A stretch of DNA of 64,000 nt from Micrasema longulum (GCA_022494885.1 JAGVSM010000256.1:122995-186994); one strand, 5' to 3'. Numbered from the stretch's first letter, positions 39,561 through 51,791 are shown. Made by a program: numbers and translations. Notes: generated by a model from the letters alone, not told the origin.

Positions 39561-39665
39561 ATGCGGTCCTCACTCCTGTCCCGAATAGTGGGCACAGGTG
39601 CCACAAAAAGGTTTATCTCCACTTGTCAACAGCTTCTGGCAACACCACAAGTCGACGCACTGCAG
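39561..39665 (+). CDS. IDI1: IDI coding exon 1 (presequence)
   Basis: 35 codons starting at ATG immediately after a tttcctttccag acceptor and ending ...GCACTGCAG before a gtacac donor. It encodes the basic, Ser-rich N-terminal extension. A short N-terminal continuation in an unseen upstream exon cannot be excluded. Confidence 0.85.
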
Positions 39666-42600
39666 GTACACTAAATACTAGTATTTATTCCGAATTTTTT
39701 CTATGGTTTCTCTAATACCCACACCACAATATTTTCGGTGTAGATTTTCCTAATGAAAGAGTTTAAAAAATGTAGTGTTCATTTTTGAAGTCCTCGTACA
39801 CAGGTAAATTTTGTAAATAATTAAATCGTTTCATACAATATTCTTAGTTTGTCCAAATTATGGATCCATGGGGGGCGATTACATTTGAAGAATACAGAAG
39901 CCATATCTTCACAATGACGGCTTAGTAGAAGATACACTATTGACTCTGTGTCTTTCAGTTTTTAGATAAAGACATTGATAGCTATCGAGGGCACTTATAC
40001 CCCACAGTACACTTATCTACATACTAGAAATGACAAAAATCATGCTTAAGTGTACTCTTTTTCTTTTATTTCGATTTGTTTATATTTTAAATCGCTTCTA
40101 GGTGGCTACTCTTTATCACAGAACCAGTGCTGTGAAGAAGGGGCAACTTAGGTGCCGTGCCCCAATTGCTATTATTTAAAATACAAAAGAGGAATAAGTA
40201 AATTTAAATCCGACATTGAAGACAGAGTAAAGTTTGAAAATTACAGCGCATTCATTTGACATTCGATGACGTAATGTGCATGCGCCGTAAGGGGCAATGA
40301 CAATACTTCGAATGAAATGTTGCCACTACAAAAGCAAGATGGAGATGGAATCCGATTCGTGCAGTCCCCCTTAATTTCCCCCCCTTAATCTCCGACCAAT
40401 ATCCATCATTTACCCAACCCCTCCCGTCCCCTGATATACGGAGAAAAGAGGTTAAAAAAATATATAAAAAATACGTTTTTGATTTCTAAAATTTAAAATG
40501 TATTAAAAAAAAAAAAAAAACTTCTTTCTTTTATAATATTTCTTTAAAAGATAACCAAATAAGTAAATAAAAAAAATATATATATTTATCAGCCCACCAT
40601 CAAAAGACCTATGAGGCACCCCGTATATCGGGGACAATACAACCCATCCCAAAGCCATGACTCACCATAGACTATGGAGGTGTGAGGGCAACCCTCGGAA
40701 CTCCATTTCGCCACTTAAAGATACTATCCTTGCAGTAAGACCTACCCCATCACAAATAGTAAATATAGATATAAAAATAAAATAATATTTATTTCTATAC
40801 TAAATCTTATGTTTTAAGTACTGCGCGACAGAAATCCTTCAGAGGGGTCTAAACAAGTCCTATCAGTTCGGATTAACTGGCGAATTAAGTCATTTTTCTA
40901 CTGCAAGGAACCTCACTGACCCTCAAAATTTCCGTTGCATTATAGTATCTGGAAAGCATGAAGTGCTGGCAATAGTCATAGTTTTATTTCTCACTGGTGT
41001 AGATGCATTTCATTATTGGTAATTTTATTTTACTACTCGGGGTTCATATACCTATAGTACAAAATAGAATATGTTTTTGCCAAGGTAGATTTTTATCGCA
41101 GGAGGCAAAAATAGCAGTTCACAATGGGTGCGAAAAATGTATTTGGAAAAAGAATAATGATAGTTGGTCGAATTGAATGCTGTCAAAATGCGTTCTTTCG
41201 GGCGAATGTGTGGAAAAGCTATCTATGGTGGGTACACAAATGTTGAGATCCGTTCATTATCTAAGGCTGATACTAGCATTATCGACAAAATCAAGAAAGG
41301 AGTGGTCCTTAGTTTGGACATGTAGAGCGAATGGACGGCAAAAGAACATCAGTAAGGATTTACTATGCAAATTTTGATGGATCTAAAAAACATAGAGGAC
41401 CGAGAAAAAGATGGTACGACCAAATCGATAAAATATTTGAAGATGAACATTTCAAAAGTCAGAAGAATTGGTGTGCATACATGCAAACATGTGATGGTTT
41501 GTTTGAGTACGTTTAAAAAAAAATTGAGTTGTTAATTTTGTCAACAGGAGGCTGCCCTTGACCAAGAGAACTGCATCCTGGTGGATGAGGCCGACCGCAC
41601 CACGGGATCTGCCTCCAAGCGAGCGTGTCACGTTGTGGCTGCCGATGGATCTATTCCCCTCCACCGAGCCTTCTCCGTATTCCTGTTCAACACTCACGGG
41701 GACATGCTCATGCAGAGAAGGGGACACAAAAAGGTACCGTACAATCACATCAAAAACATCCGCTAGTTACCTTTAATACTAGAATACGTTTTAGCTCATT
41801 ATGTCCTTCGTCCCGTGTTTAGTTGGAACAAGGTAAAATAAAATGCACCATAGTGTTGCTTATTTTATGATTTTTGCTATATATTTTTATCCTTCCATCA
41901 TTAAACCAATTCATAGGGGTCTTTTTACCTGTCATTAGATGCGTTAAAAAAATAAATTGTAAATATTATGTTAGAGCGACTTAAATATTACTACTGATAA
42001 ATAATTATTATTTAGAACTAAATTTATTGCAACAGAGAAGGAAAACATTTTTGAAAATGGAATATGGAAATCTCCTAGGGAGCAAATCCAGCCTGTCTAC
42101 ACATTTGGACATACTCAAAACATAGTTAATTATCATTTATTTTATCAATAATAATGTATCCCGACGGAACAAAAAACCAGTTTTGTGTGTGAAATAGATC
42201 CTGGACCCTGAACATGTGCATACAAAGAGAGGCCGTAACTACATCGAAGTAAATTGTGATGAAATAAGCGTTTTGTCAAAACTGACGAGAGCTTGTTGTA
42301 ACTTTATGGTCAAAGATTTTTTTTACAGTACAGGGAGGGTCTGATGTCTTGCAGGGCACCCGCTCACACAGCGCGGATTTAAACCGTGCAACTCGGCTAT
42401 AAGCTAAAACTATTCCCTGTCTGCGTAATCTATAAGTGTGAAAGCATTTCAATCAATGATATGAATCATTAGCATATAAAACATGTGAGTCGAGGTCCGG
42501 TAAATAAAGAAATCAAGACAGTAATATTTTTGGGAAGTACTCCGATTTTTTTAATTGTAGGTCGTCTTTTTGTATTCTAGTACATAAATATCGATTTTAC

Positions 42601-45600
42601 TTTATACCGTCTCAATATGTACCGATAAAGATAGTGTTTATAATCCCGGCCCTGGCGGGGCTTATTGCTAGAGGACATATATTATTAGGTGTATGCATAA
42701 GTCTTTTCCGGTTTCACTAAGATCTGGCGCCACCGAACAGTACGCAGCGTATGAATTTGACACTATGTCAGTTTGTTCGTCTGACATTAACCTACAAACA
42801 CATATGTTGAGTCCGCCCATCAGTAGCGTATGTGTTGTATCTTTCAGTAATCATGTCGACGTTTCTGCCTGAAAAAGAACATTTGCGGCACGCATTGTTT
42901 TTCTTATTTAATAAAAGAAAAAGGCTGTGGAAAGTCATTGTTTGCTTATAGAAACATATGGTGAATACGCTCCATCGATTAGAACCTGTGAGACATGGTT
43001 TTGACAATTTAAACTTTGTGATTTCAATGTGAAAGACAGTGCGCGCTCCGGTAGACCATAAAAATGCGAAGACGAGCAATTGCAGGCGTTACTGGTTGAT
43101 GACTCAACTCAAACTCAACAGCAATTAACAAAAGCATTAAATGTGTCACAAGAAACGATCAGCAGACGTTTACGAGCAATAGGAAAGATAAATAAACTTG
43201 ATAAATGGGTCCCACATGATTTGAAAGAACGGCAAATCGAAAATCGCAAAGTCACTTGTGAAATGCTGCTTCAACACCATGAACGAAAATCATTTCTGTA
43301 CCGAATCGTGTCGGGTGACAAAAAATGGATTTATTTTTAAAACCCGAAACTGAGAAAATCGTGGCTGTCATCTGGCGAAGCCGGTCCTTCAACGCCAAGG
43401 CCAAATCGCTTCGGCAAGAATACCATGCTTTGTGTCTGGTGGGACCAGAGCGGTATTGTGTATTACGAACTCTTGAAGCCCGGCGAAACCGTTCATGCAC
43501 AACGCTATCACCAGCAAATGATTCATTTAAATCACATATTGATCGAAAGACGACCGGAATGAGCCAGATAACATGGCAAAGTGATTTTGTTTCACAATAA
43601 TACGCCGTCTCACACAGCAAAACCAGTGAAAGACACCTTGAAATAGCTTGGATGGGACATCCTTCCGCCCCCGCCGTACATCTCTGACCCGGCGCCATCA
43701 CCTCTTCACATCAATGGGGGCACGCACTCTCACAACTGCACTTCAGCAGTTTTGGGAAAGTTGGAAAATGACTCGACTAATGGTTTGCCGCAAAAGACCA
43801 ACAGTTTTTCTGGCACGGTATTTATAACTTACCTGAAAGATGGGCGAAGTGTGTAGAAGCCGATAGCCAATATTTTGAATAAACAAAAAATAAATTTCCC
43901 TTGAAAATTACGTGTTTTTTTTACCACAGAAACTGACAAAATCTTGCTTTTTAAAATGCCTGAACCATTTTTTTATTTTCAGATTCAGGTATGGTTTTGA
44001 GCTAAATATTTTAATATCACTATTTAAACCACTCATGTGCCGAATTATCGGTAATCATTGAAGCTTGTAACAGTACATAATCTAAAGCCAGCAATGCATG
44101 AAGACTTTCACTTTGTATTTTTGTGTTGTTACAATCTTCTGATAACTAACTCATGTGTAGTAATAGAAAATTGAATTTGCGCTTACAAAAGTATGTATTA
44201 TTTAATCTGTACATGCTTATTTTATAGGTTTTTCCTTGTAGATTTTATACAGAGCAAAACCCTCTACCCTGTGTCATATAATTGCTCGTCCCATCTCAAC
44301 ACAGGACTTTTAGTCCCATGGAGTTGGGGCTTATTGTCTCAAATAATGTACACTAAACTTATGTATATAAATAAATAAATTTTTAATAAGATTTTTTTTT
44401 CTCTACATGAGAATACATTTAAAACAATATTTTGAGGTCCTCCAAATTTATATAACAAATGCTTGATTTTTCCCTCAAAGAAACAATCCGTCTAGGGCCT
44501 AAGGTGTAATCCAATAAAAATTAGGATTGATGTATTATGTCACCAGACGTAAATTTAAAATAAGGAAAAATTTAACTTATTTCAAAACTTTTTTGTATTT
44601 TAGAAATGATATATAGGTAATTAATATATTTATTGATTGTAAACAGTTTCAAACATTTATATACTGTCATCTTGATGGTAAAAAAAAACTGAGATACAGC
44701 ATCTAGTTTTGAATAAAATTATTTTTATTTATTTATTTAAACTTTAATTAAAAAATAATTGCGCTTTGGCGGACTTTGCTAAATGTTAATAATACTTATT
44801 ACCGGGCATACTACAATTTTATTAAAAAAACATTTTGAAGTAGGTTAATATAATAAAATAAATAACAAGAAATTTTCAAATGGGTATTTTCAGATATATT
44901 TTAATTACGACTTTCAAGTACAAAAGATGTTTCCATTGCATTTTCAATATTACTTTTGCTCTGCAATTTTGAAGACTGGTGATCTTTCACAAAAATAGCC
45001 AAATGAATATCGTTATAAGACTTTTTTGTTTACAGGTGACATTCCCGAACGTGTATACTAATGCTTGCTGCAGTCACCCGCTGTGGCTGGGAGACCGGGA
45101 GGAAGATATCGTCACTGCGGCTCAGAGAAGGCTCACTCATGAACTGGGAATACCTTCTGAACAGGTACCGCATCCACTGACATACACGGGTAACAAATAG
45201 TGGGCCAGAGACGCATCAAGGGAACGTATTTTTATCGACAAATGATTTTTTAGTTTTGATTGATTACTGGTTTTTTAAGATATTGGTTTTTTATTTACCT
45301 GCCTCACTATTTTTTGACCGAGTTTCACTATTTTTACCAACCAGTATCAGTATGTGAGTATTCGATACAGCACTTAAGAGATTATTCTTATCCCAGTTTT
45401 GCATAGTCTGTATATGCAGCCAATTGTCTATATAATGTATCTATTATTAATACTACTAATACCCTCATTTCCCTGTAAGGGTAGGCAGAGAGGAATCACA
45501 TGAACTGACTTCAGATTTTGGTTTACCCTCAGAGTAATAATACGCCACCGGCTTGTAGATTCACCCATACAAACAAAAACCATTCTATTATAACAAAATT

Positions 45601-48600
45601 ATTAAACATAGATTTATTTGCGAATAATCATAATTAATGATGGGCGGCATTTGCTTTCGAAATAATTTGTAGTGTTTTTTTTCTTTTGGATTTAGATTAC
45701 TGTTAATTTTTTGTTTAAAAATATATTTTAATTTACTGTGGTGCTACTTGTGAAAGAATAAAAGAAAGAAAGGGAATAAAAAGAATCCAACGGGCCGTAG
45801 GTACTCAGGTCGAAAATTGCAAGCACAAACCGAAACCGTCTGTCACACGTTTTTTGTTAAACCAGAAATTTGAAACTCTTTTATTCTATGCAATGTAGCG
45901 GAAATGGCATCTCTATAAGCGGGAGGGAATTATTACTCTGAGGGTTTACCTGATCGTGCCACATCTTTCTTGACCTTCCTCGTCCTAAGCAATCATCCAT
46001 TCTTACTATATGTATATTTATTTATTTTTATTTTTATTAATAACAAATTAAAATACAATATTACAACTAAATACAATTCTTTACAATAATCAAATACATA
46101 TATTTACATTAACGTTTCCCATTACGTAAAAGAAATAAACAATTCTTGTGTACATAATGGGGAGTGACGTCTTACAATAGATTATTTTATTTTAATCAAT
46201 AATATTTTTAAAATAACATATATAAATAACAAAAAAGATATAAACAATGTTTTCAAACAGTTACATAAAAAAGAATTAAAGATCTATTTTTTTTACTTCT
46301 TTCTTAAATATATTGTATTCCTGACTGTACTTTTTATTATCTTTGTTTATTTCATTAAAGAAAAATATTCCTCTGTAAGTATAATGATGTTATGAAATCC
46401 CTCAGGCGAATGTGTGGTAAAACGATGTATGATAGGTGCGCAAATGTCGAGATCCGTGAAGTGTGTAAGGCTGAGACATGCATTATTGACAGAATCAAGA
46501 AAGGGGTGCTGCGTTGGTTTGGACATGTAGAGCGAATGGACAGCGAAAGAACGGCTAAAAGGATCTACGATGCAAATGTTGATGGATGCAGAAAACGAGG
46601 AAGACCGAGAAAGACATGGCACGATCAAGTCCATCAAATACTTGAAGATGGACATGTCAAAAGTAGGAATAATCGGCGTGCGTGCGTGCATGAGAAGATG
46701 TATGAATGTAGAGGAAGCGAGGTCTATATGCCAAGATAGAGTGTTATGGCTTTCTATCCTCTCTGCCTGCCCCTACGGGGAAACGGCGTGATGGTTTGTT
46801 CTTGTTGTTGTAAATCATTGGTAAATATGAATAATCCCCAATCATGGCAGCTCTTACAATTTTCGTGCAGTATATTTAGTAGCCTTGTACAATAATTATA
46901 TTTGAATTAAATTTCATTTTTTCCATACATTTTTCATTTCTTCACTTCAGTGTTTTCCTCAGTTTTACACTTTTTTTGTTGCTCCCTTGAAAAACGTAAA
47001 ACAGGGGTTTAATTGTAAATCTCTGCTGCAAGATGGCAATGTTAGCATTATTTGACGCTAGATGCGTGTCTACTGCTAGATGACCATGTTTACCTCCGTA
47101 TCGGCAGATGTCAGAGTCAGACTTCACTCTACTGACACGCATCCACTACCACCACCCCGGGGACGGGCGTTGGGGGGAACACGAGATGGACTACATCCTC
47201 TTCCTCCAGAAGGACTTGTACTTGGAGCCGAACAAGGATGAAATCGATGAAATAGTCTATGTACCGAGGAATGGCCTAGAACAGTGAGTATAAACTATTA
47301 CTTCTTTTGCGCATGAGAGTATTCTCATTATGAAGATTGTTGCTTACTGATTGGTTTAATAAATACATACATACCGAAAGTTCACACCATGAATTCTTAT
47401 AAAAACATTTTAATATTCTTTTAGTTTTAATAATAATAAAATAAAATTACAATAAAAAGTTACGTTGACGTATTTTGTTGATGTTTTTTATGAAACTTTA
47501 TAGTAAATTATGAAAATGATAAAAATATCAATAAAATTCCTCTGTTAAGTTGTATTTTGTTTAATTTGATAAACGAGCGCTTTCGTCCGAATAAGTGAAC
47601 CGAACCAATAAAAATGAACTTCATTATTGTCTACAAATATTTGGACAAACTCAAAATATTGTTGATACATCCACCTAGTCCAAGAAGAATTATAAAAATT
47701 GAAAAATATTTTCTGGTGTTGCCTAGTATGTAGGTGAAATAATTCGATCATATTTATCTCACCCGCATCAGTAAAGGTTTCAGATTTTTAACTTCTTCAC
47801 AAACAACATCTGATTTCTTTTTTCTCTCGCAATATTATTCTTAAACTGTTTTTTATATTTAAAAATGTTTTTCCTTTTTTTGTTTTTTCATATTTATGTA
47901 TTTATTTCGTTAACATTTTTGGTTGCTTATGTGCATTTACCTACTTGTTACTATTGTTATAGTTATGCAATTTTATAATTTCTTGTTATGTATTTATTTT
48001 CATATTTATGTTCAATATATATGTTAAAGGCGATTTGTGCCGTTTATGTAAAAAATAAAAATAAATAAATAAACAACAGATGGAAGAATTGAAGGAATAT
48101 GGATGATCAAATGTAGGCAGAATGGTGGTATTAGGTACACGGTATATAAAGTGGCCACTTAAACCAGCCACTGACAAGTCATGCCTATACATGCCTATAC
48201 TTTATTCCCCTCTCTAAAATGTTCTTCATCTCTGTTGTAACATGTTAATATTAACGATTCCCTGCTGTCTCTCCCTAAATAAAATACTCATCTGATCTTA
48301 TCTCCCGAAAACCTTTTAAAAAATAGTGATTAACTTGAAAGTGTTGTAAAATATTTGTCCTGAAGATGCCTATTTAGGCAAAAGCATTTCTTGGTCAAAT
48401 TAAACAAAGTAAATCTTTTTTTTTTTATCAAAATCAATTCAATGAATGATTGATGTTTGCATTACAGGTATCCTGAAAATGGTTCATAAAACAATGATTA
48501 AAAAAAAAAAAAAGTTATTATGTAAAAGGCTTAAAACTGATCAAAATAATTTGTATTTATATAAAATAAAAATTATCTTTTGTCTTTTTAGGGCGATTTC

Positions 48601-48724
48601 TAAATTCGAGGCCCCAATTTCTCCCTGGTTTAAATTGGTGTTGAAGAACCGATTGAAATTCTGGTGGGACAATCTTCACCAGCTCCACCTCTGTAAAGAT
48701 GACTGTATCCACAGGTTTACATGA
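39561..48724 (+). CDS. IDI1: Isopentenyl-diphosphate delta-isomerase, type I (complete, 5 coding exons)
   Basis: Seen: joining 39561-39665, 41548-41733, 45036-45164, 47108-47283 and 48592-48724 gives one open frame of 242 codons plus TGA. Every junction is GT..AG; the phases are 0, 0, 0, 2. The Nudix-type IDI core is clear: [11 protein letters not shown] (exon 2), [10 protein letters not shown] at about residues 105-114 with catalytic Cys at about 109, WGEHEMDY at 162-169 with catalytic Glu at about 166, and the C-terminal PWFK..KFWWDNL block. Family knowledge: this enzyme isomerises IPP to DMAPP with divalent metals, feeding farnesyl diphosphate, juvenile hormone and other terpenoids. The first 35 residues are Arg/Ser rich with no acidic residue before residue 32 ([11 protein letters not shown]...), suggesting mitochondrial import; the C-terminus (HRFT) is not a peroxisomal signal. 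The ATG directly follows a splice acceptor, so a 5' exon lies upstream. Length is normal for the family. Introns are filled with transposon debris but the exons are intact. Confidence 0.95.
41185..41515 (+). mobile_element. LINE 3' fragment, same family as 46390
   Basis: Diverged copy: CGKAIYGG.. region, [15 protein letters not shown] and [18 protein letters not shown] in shifting frames. It ends about 30 bases before IDI exon 2. Confidence 0.65.
41548..41733 (+). CDS. IDI1: IDI coding exon 2
   Basis: 62 codons, phase 0 at both ends, acceptor ttgtcaacag and donor gtaccg. It carries the start of the Nudix fold, including [11 protein letters not shown] and LMQRRG. A decayed LINE piece sits only about 30 bases upstream of its acceptor. 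Confidence 0.93.
42011..42125. repeat. Family R repeat fragment, rearranged
   Basis: gcaacagagaaggaaaacat (minus sense) abuts ctcctagggagcaaatccag..catttggacata (plus sense), so both orientations are joined within about 115 bases. Confidence 0.55.
42686..43915 (+). mobile_element. Decayed mariner-family DNA transposon
   Basis: Mariner transposase is readable in several frames: a start-like [10 protein letters not shown] at about 42854, a helix-turn-helix region near 43080-43190, [21 protein letters not shown] (first catalytic Asp), HNNTPSHTA (second catalytic Asp replaced by Asn) and a DPAPS-like third site. Many stops and frameshifts break it. The left end resembles a mariner inverted repeat (aagtcttttccggttt); I could not find a matching right end. 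It lies within IDI intron 2. Confidence 0.8.
45036..45164 (+). CDS. IDI1: IDI coding exon 3 (catalytic Cys)
   Basis: 43 codons, phase 0 at both ends, acceptor ttgtttacag and donor gtaccg. It encodes [17 protein letters not shown], the most conserved block of type I IDI, with the catalytic cysteine, and the start of the Nudix helix region ([11 protein letters not shown]). Confidence 0.95.
45455..46000 (-). mobile_element. LINE tail split by the hAT-like element
   Basis: atttccctgtaagggtaggcagagagg is the reverse of the tail of the LINE at 46390-46795. The continuation after 45950 (tgatcgtgccacatctttct, gaccttcctcgtcc) restores the coding-tail order. Confidence 0.5.
45528..45942. mobile_element. 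hAT-like nonautonomous element with perfect 8-bp target duplication
   Basis: The ends are CTCAGAGTAATAAT and its exact reverse complement ATTATTACTCTGAG. They are flanked on both sides by GGTTTACC (45520-45527 and 45943-45950). An 8-bp duplication with short TIRs is the hAT (or P) signature. There is no transposase inside its 415 bases. It sits in IDI intron 3 and has split an older LINE tail whose halves join cleanly across the duplication. Confidence 0.8.
46390..46795 (+). mobile_element. Non-LTR retrotransposon 3' coding end
   Basis: One frame of about 115 codons reads [39 protein letters not shown], the C-terminal tail found in many insect LINE polyproteins. It continues in another frame to cttctatcctctctgcctgc. 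It lies in IDI intron 3. Confidence 0.75.
47108..47283 (+). CDS. IDI1: IDI coding exon 4 (catalytic Glu)
   Basis: 58 codons plus two bases, donor gtgagt. It encodes [11 protein letters not shown] and [15 protein letters not shown], holding the catalytic glutamate. It ends in phase 2, and the spliced codon CA+G gives Gln. Confidence 0.94.
47635..48262 (+). repeat. Family R repeat interrupted by a LINE 3' end
   Basis: Family R sequence runs 47635-47815 and resumes at about 48066-48262 (gtggccacttaaaccagcc, atgttcttcatctctgttg). The inserted piece, ending in aaataaaaataaataaataa, is flanked by AAACAACA on both sides, a retrotransposition target duplication. Confidence 0.7.
47816..48066 (+). mobile_element. 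5'-truncated LINE 3' end with target duplication
   Basis: Ends gcgatttgtgccgtttatgt then aaataaaaataaataaat, flanked by AAACAACA on both sides, within a family R repeat. A related 3' tip (ggcgtttgtgccgtgtacac) lies at 14520-14555. Confidence 0.65.
48592..48724 (+). CDS. IDI1: IDI terminal exon
   Basis: Acceptor tgtctttttag. The first base completes the Gln codon, followed by 43 codons and TGA. It encodes [20 protein letters not shown], the conserved C-terminal block. Possible polyadenylation signals AATAAA lie near 48984 and 48995. Confidence 0.93.
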
Positions 48725-48729
48725 TCCAA

Positions 48730-49785
48730 TAATCATCCAGATCTTTAGTCCAATTCTGACACACCGCAAAGCCTGGAGATTTTCATTTCAAATTACAGAA
48801 ATTATTCATGAATTTCAACTGATGATAGAGCCTAACAACTTGTTTTTAATGACTCTCTAGATTAAAGTTTATATTCAAAATATTTTTGATTGAAAAAAAG
48901 AAACTACCTCTTCGGGACTTAATTCTAGGTCCTTTTGATGATTGCACCGAGTAACGTTGTACTCTAATTATTTATTTCATGTTAATAAACATTAATAAAT
49001 AATTATTATAGTTTTATGATTGAAAATGATAAAATTCGGTTCTTCGATAATCTTCGATTGCATTTATTAAAAGACTTATCAAACTGTTTTATGCAGGTAC
49101 TTAATTAATATTCCTTTGTCCCGACTTAGTCTGTAATTACGTTATCCAGATATTGAAATGACCAAGAAATATGACTTGAAAATGTATACATACCATTTGA
49201 ATTATAATTTTCAAAAGTCCCATAAATCATTATCTAATTGCCACAAATCAAGTTACTTTAAAATTATAATTATTTTTAAAAACATACAATTCCCTTGGGC
49301 GTCTAAATGTTTAATTAAATAATGATCTAATCTGATTTCAAATAAAAAAGGCATCAAGTGGGTTTTTTGTATACCCCTTAAAAATACTTCTGTTGACTTA
49401 AGGGGTTTCTGAATATTACGATTAATTTATTTAATCTCGATTTGTATTTTCCGCACAATTCTTGCATGTAATAATTCTATCGTTTACACATTTGTAAAAT
49501 AATTTCTTAAATTTAATTTTCTTATTTGTTTCATTACATAATCTGATCTCAGCACAAATCATTGTTACGAACGCTATCTTCATTGGTACATATCGAGACA
49601 GTATAAACTAATATCGATATTTATGTATGAAAATGGGTATATTTGTATGAAAATTTAAGATATCCTCATCGGTAACCTGTAATTGAACATGTTTAGAAAA
49701 AAAATTATAAAAATGCTATATTTTTTATACAGAAAACTTTATTTTACTTTGTAGATAACATTGAAGATAAATTTTAACTTCCCAT
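48730..49785. other. IDI 3' flank, noncoding
   Basis: After the IDI stop there are candidate AATAAA signals (48984, 48995), then AT-rich sequence with nothing recognised. Confidence 0.4.
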
Positions 49786-49789
49786 TAAA

Positions 49790-49935
49790 ATATGGACCCA
49801 GGGACTATGAAATATTCTAGTATAAAAACACTTTTTTTTAAAAATATATCGTGTCAACCATGTCGGAAATCAAACCCGAGACCTCTTGCATAGGTAGGCA
49901 AATGCGCTGACCACTACTTCGCTAGGCCGATCCAC
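49790..49935 (-). repeat. SINE family S2 head
   Basis: Minus-oriented: ggactatgaaatattctagt body, then aaatcaaacccgagacctct (box B) and gcaaatgcgctgaccactac (box A region). This copy keeps a normal tRNA-like head without the palindrome of the copy at 26296. Confidence 0.7.
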
Positions 49936-50049
49936 GAGGCTCTAATTTAACAGATAAAGTTGGTTTATTTTTTAAGTAATAATATAGTTTTCCTTTAAAT
50001 AATATTTAGTATCATTGGCGTAATGTATACGCTCTACCGGGGTTGATTT

Positions 50050-50710
50050 ATATGCTCCACCCCTGACCTGCTTGGAGTTGACTAGTCGAGCTGATGTATA
50101 CGTAGCCTAATATGGCTACGTGTAAAGTATCGAACGACAAGTTGAAACCTCCCGACAGTTCAGTGACAACAGGCCTCTTACCACTGTACTGGGAAGAGGG
50201 TACTGCTATAACAGGACAATGCTCCAGCAGTCGAGGCTGCCATTCATGAAGCTGGGTTTGCAATTGGTTGATCACTCTTCATATTCAACTTATCTAGCCC
50301 CCAGCGACTACCGGCTATTCACAGAACTCTCGAACATTAGACAGAATTATTTTGTAAATTCTCCAATCGTCCGACTACACCGGCTCATAAACGAGTACTG
50401 AGAAATCGATATGTTTCGATTTTCATCGTCAGCTTTTAGAGTAAAAATTCTTACAGTGATGAAATCAAAATAACTTTCAACGTTTCGTACATTTTATACC
50501 TGTCATGTAATAGCCCTCTGGGTATATATAGATAATATGTTAAAATATAAAAACATTTGCACGGAAATAAATTTTTGGACGACAATGAGGTCATGCGCTC
50601 TGTAGATGAGTGGTCGACAGGGGTCGGACAAATGTTCTACCAGAAAGATATAGAAATTTATATTGGATCATCGTCCAGTGGGACTACATGGAAAAATAAG
50701 CTATTAAATC
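50050..50710 (+). mobile_element. Mariner transposase 3' fragment, split
   Basis: Pieces LVDHSS..YLAPSDYRLF (about 50260-50320, third catalytic region with its first Asp lost) and KFLDDNEVMRSVDEW..FYQKDIE (about 50563-50655) match the end of mariner transposases of the DLAPSDY type. They are separated by about 220 unrelated bases, probably an insertion. Inactive remnant, distinct from the element that follows at 50806. Confidence 0.6.
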
Positions 50711-50805
50711 TTTTTACCGTCCACTTTGAAATAGATCAGGGTAGAGCGTATCCTGTTATTATATTGATAATAGTTTTCTGGGCAATTGATACATACATAA
50801 ATTTA

Positions 50806-51720
50806 TATGCGGTGTGTTCAGAAAATAATGGGAATTTTTCAATTTCGCGAGTTTGGAGAGTCCGATTGCAATTTTTTTTTTGTTGTTGGTATACATGCCC
50901 CTGAAGTATGCTAAAATTTTCAGCTGTATTCATTGTTAACTTTGTCTCTGGCAGCCGCCAAGGTTAGACGTGTTCGGCGTGCTCGAAGATTTTCGTCTTG
51001 GCGATCCAGAATGCCTCCACTGGGACGATTGAGCCTTAGTTTCGACGTCATATCCATAAACCCATGTTTCGTCACCTGTTACGAGTGTAACACGTTTCAG
51101 TAATTCTGCATCGTCGTTGACTTCATTTATTGACACATGAGCAACTTCCGTTCATCGCTGTTTTTGTTCCAAATTCAACAATTTTGGAACAAATTTGGCT
51201 GCCATGCGTTTCATACCCAAAACCTTTTAAAAATTTTCATGGCATGAGCCAATCGATATGCTAATATCATCAGCGACTTTTCTGATTGTGGTTCGGCGAT
51301 CGCTCATAACCAGTTCGTCAACTTTTTCCTAGTTTTCATCAGTTGTTGATGTGCTGGGGCGTCCGGGCCGTTCGTCATCTTCAACATCTTCACGGCTATC
51401 TTGGAAACACTTATACCACTCGTAAACTCTTTACTCATAGCAGACTCACCAAAGGCCTTTGTTACACTTTATTTCATTTTTTATACAAAATTTGATACAA
51501 TTTCTTTGATCCATTTTTTTTAACAAACGAAAATCACCGAGCTCATAAAAACATGTCTAACCTCAGCGGCTGCCACAAAGTAAACAATGAATACAGCTAA
51601 AAGTTTTAGCATACTCTAAGGGCATGTATACCAACATAATAAATGAAATAAAATTGACAATTGGACTTTCCAAACCCGTAAAATTAAAAAATTTCCGTTA
51701 TTTTCTGAACACACCTCGTA
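50806..51720 (-). mobile_element. Deleted mariner-like element with long terminal inverted repeats
   Basis: The ends match as an imperfect inverted repeat of roughly 130 bases: ggtgtgttcagaaaataa from the left, and its counterpart ending ttattttctgaacacacc on the right, with the atacatgccc and agctgtattcattg blocks also mirrored. Between them, on the minus strand, is a broken mariner transposase with RPGRPSTST, KRMAAKFVPKLLN and VTGDETWVYGYD (first catalytic Asp). The C-terminal half is missing and stops are present. It is flanked by TA. Confidence 0.75.
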
Positions 51721-51791
51721 CACAGTCGATCCTGGATATAAGAGACTCCAAGAGACCGGGATATTTTTAAGATTTAAAATTTATATTTAAA

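Noticed and set aside
41452..41822. Open frames on both strands around IDI exon 2
   Set aside because: Other-frame readings of a verified IDI exon; no independent similarity.
42854..43890. Functional mariner transposase
   Set aside because: Multiple stops, frameshifts and loss of a catalytic Asp.
46347..46691. 114-codon minus-strand frame
   Set aside because: Antisense to the LINE coding tail at 46390-46795.
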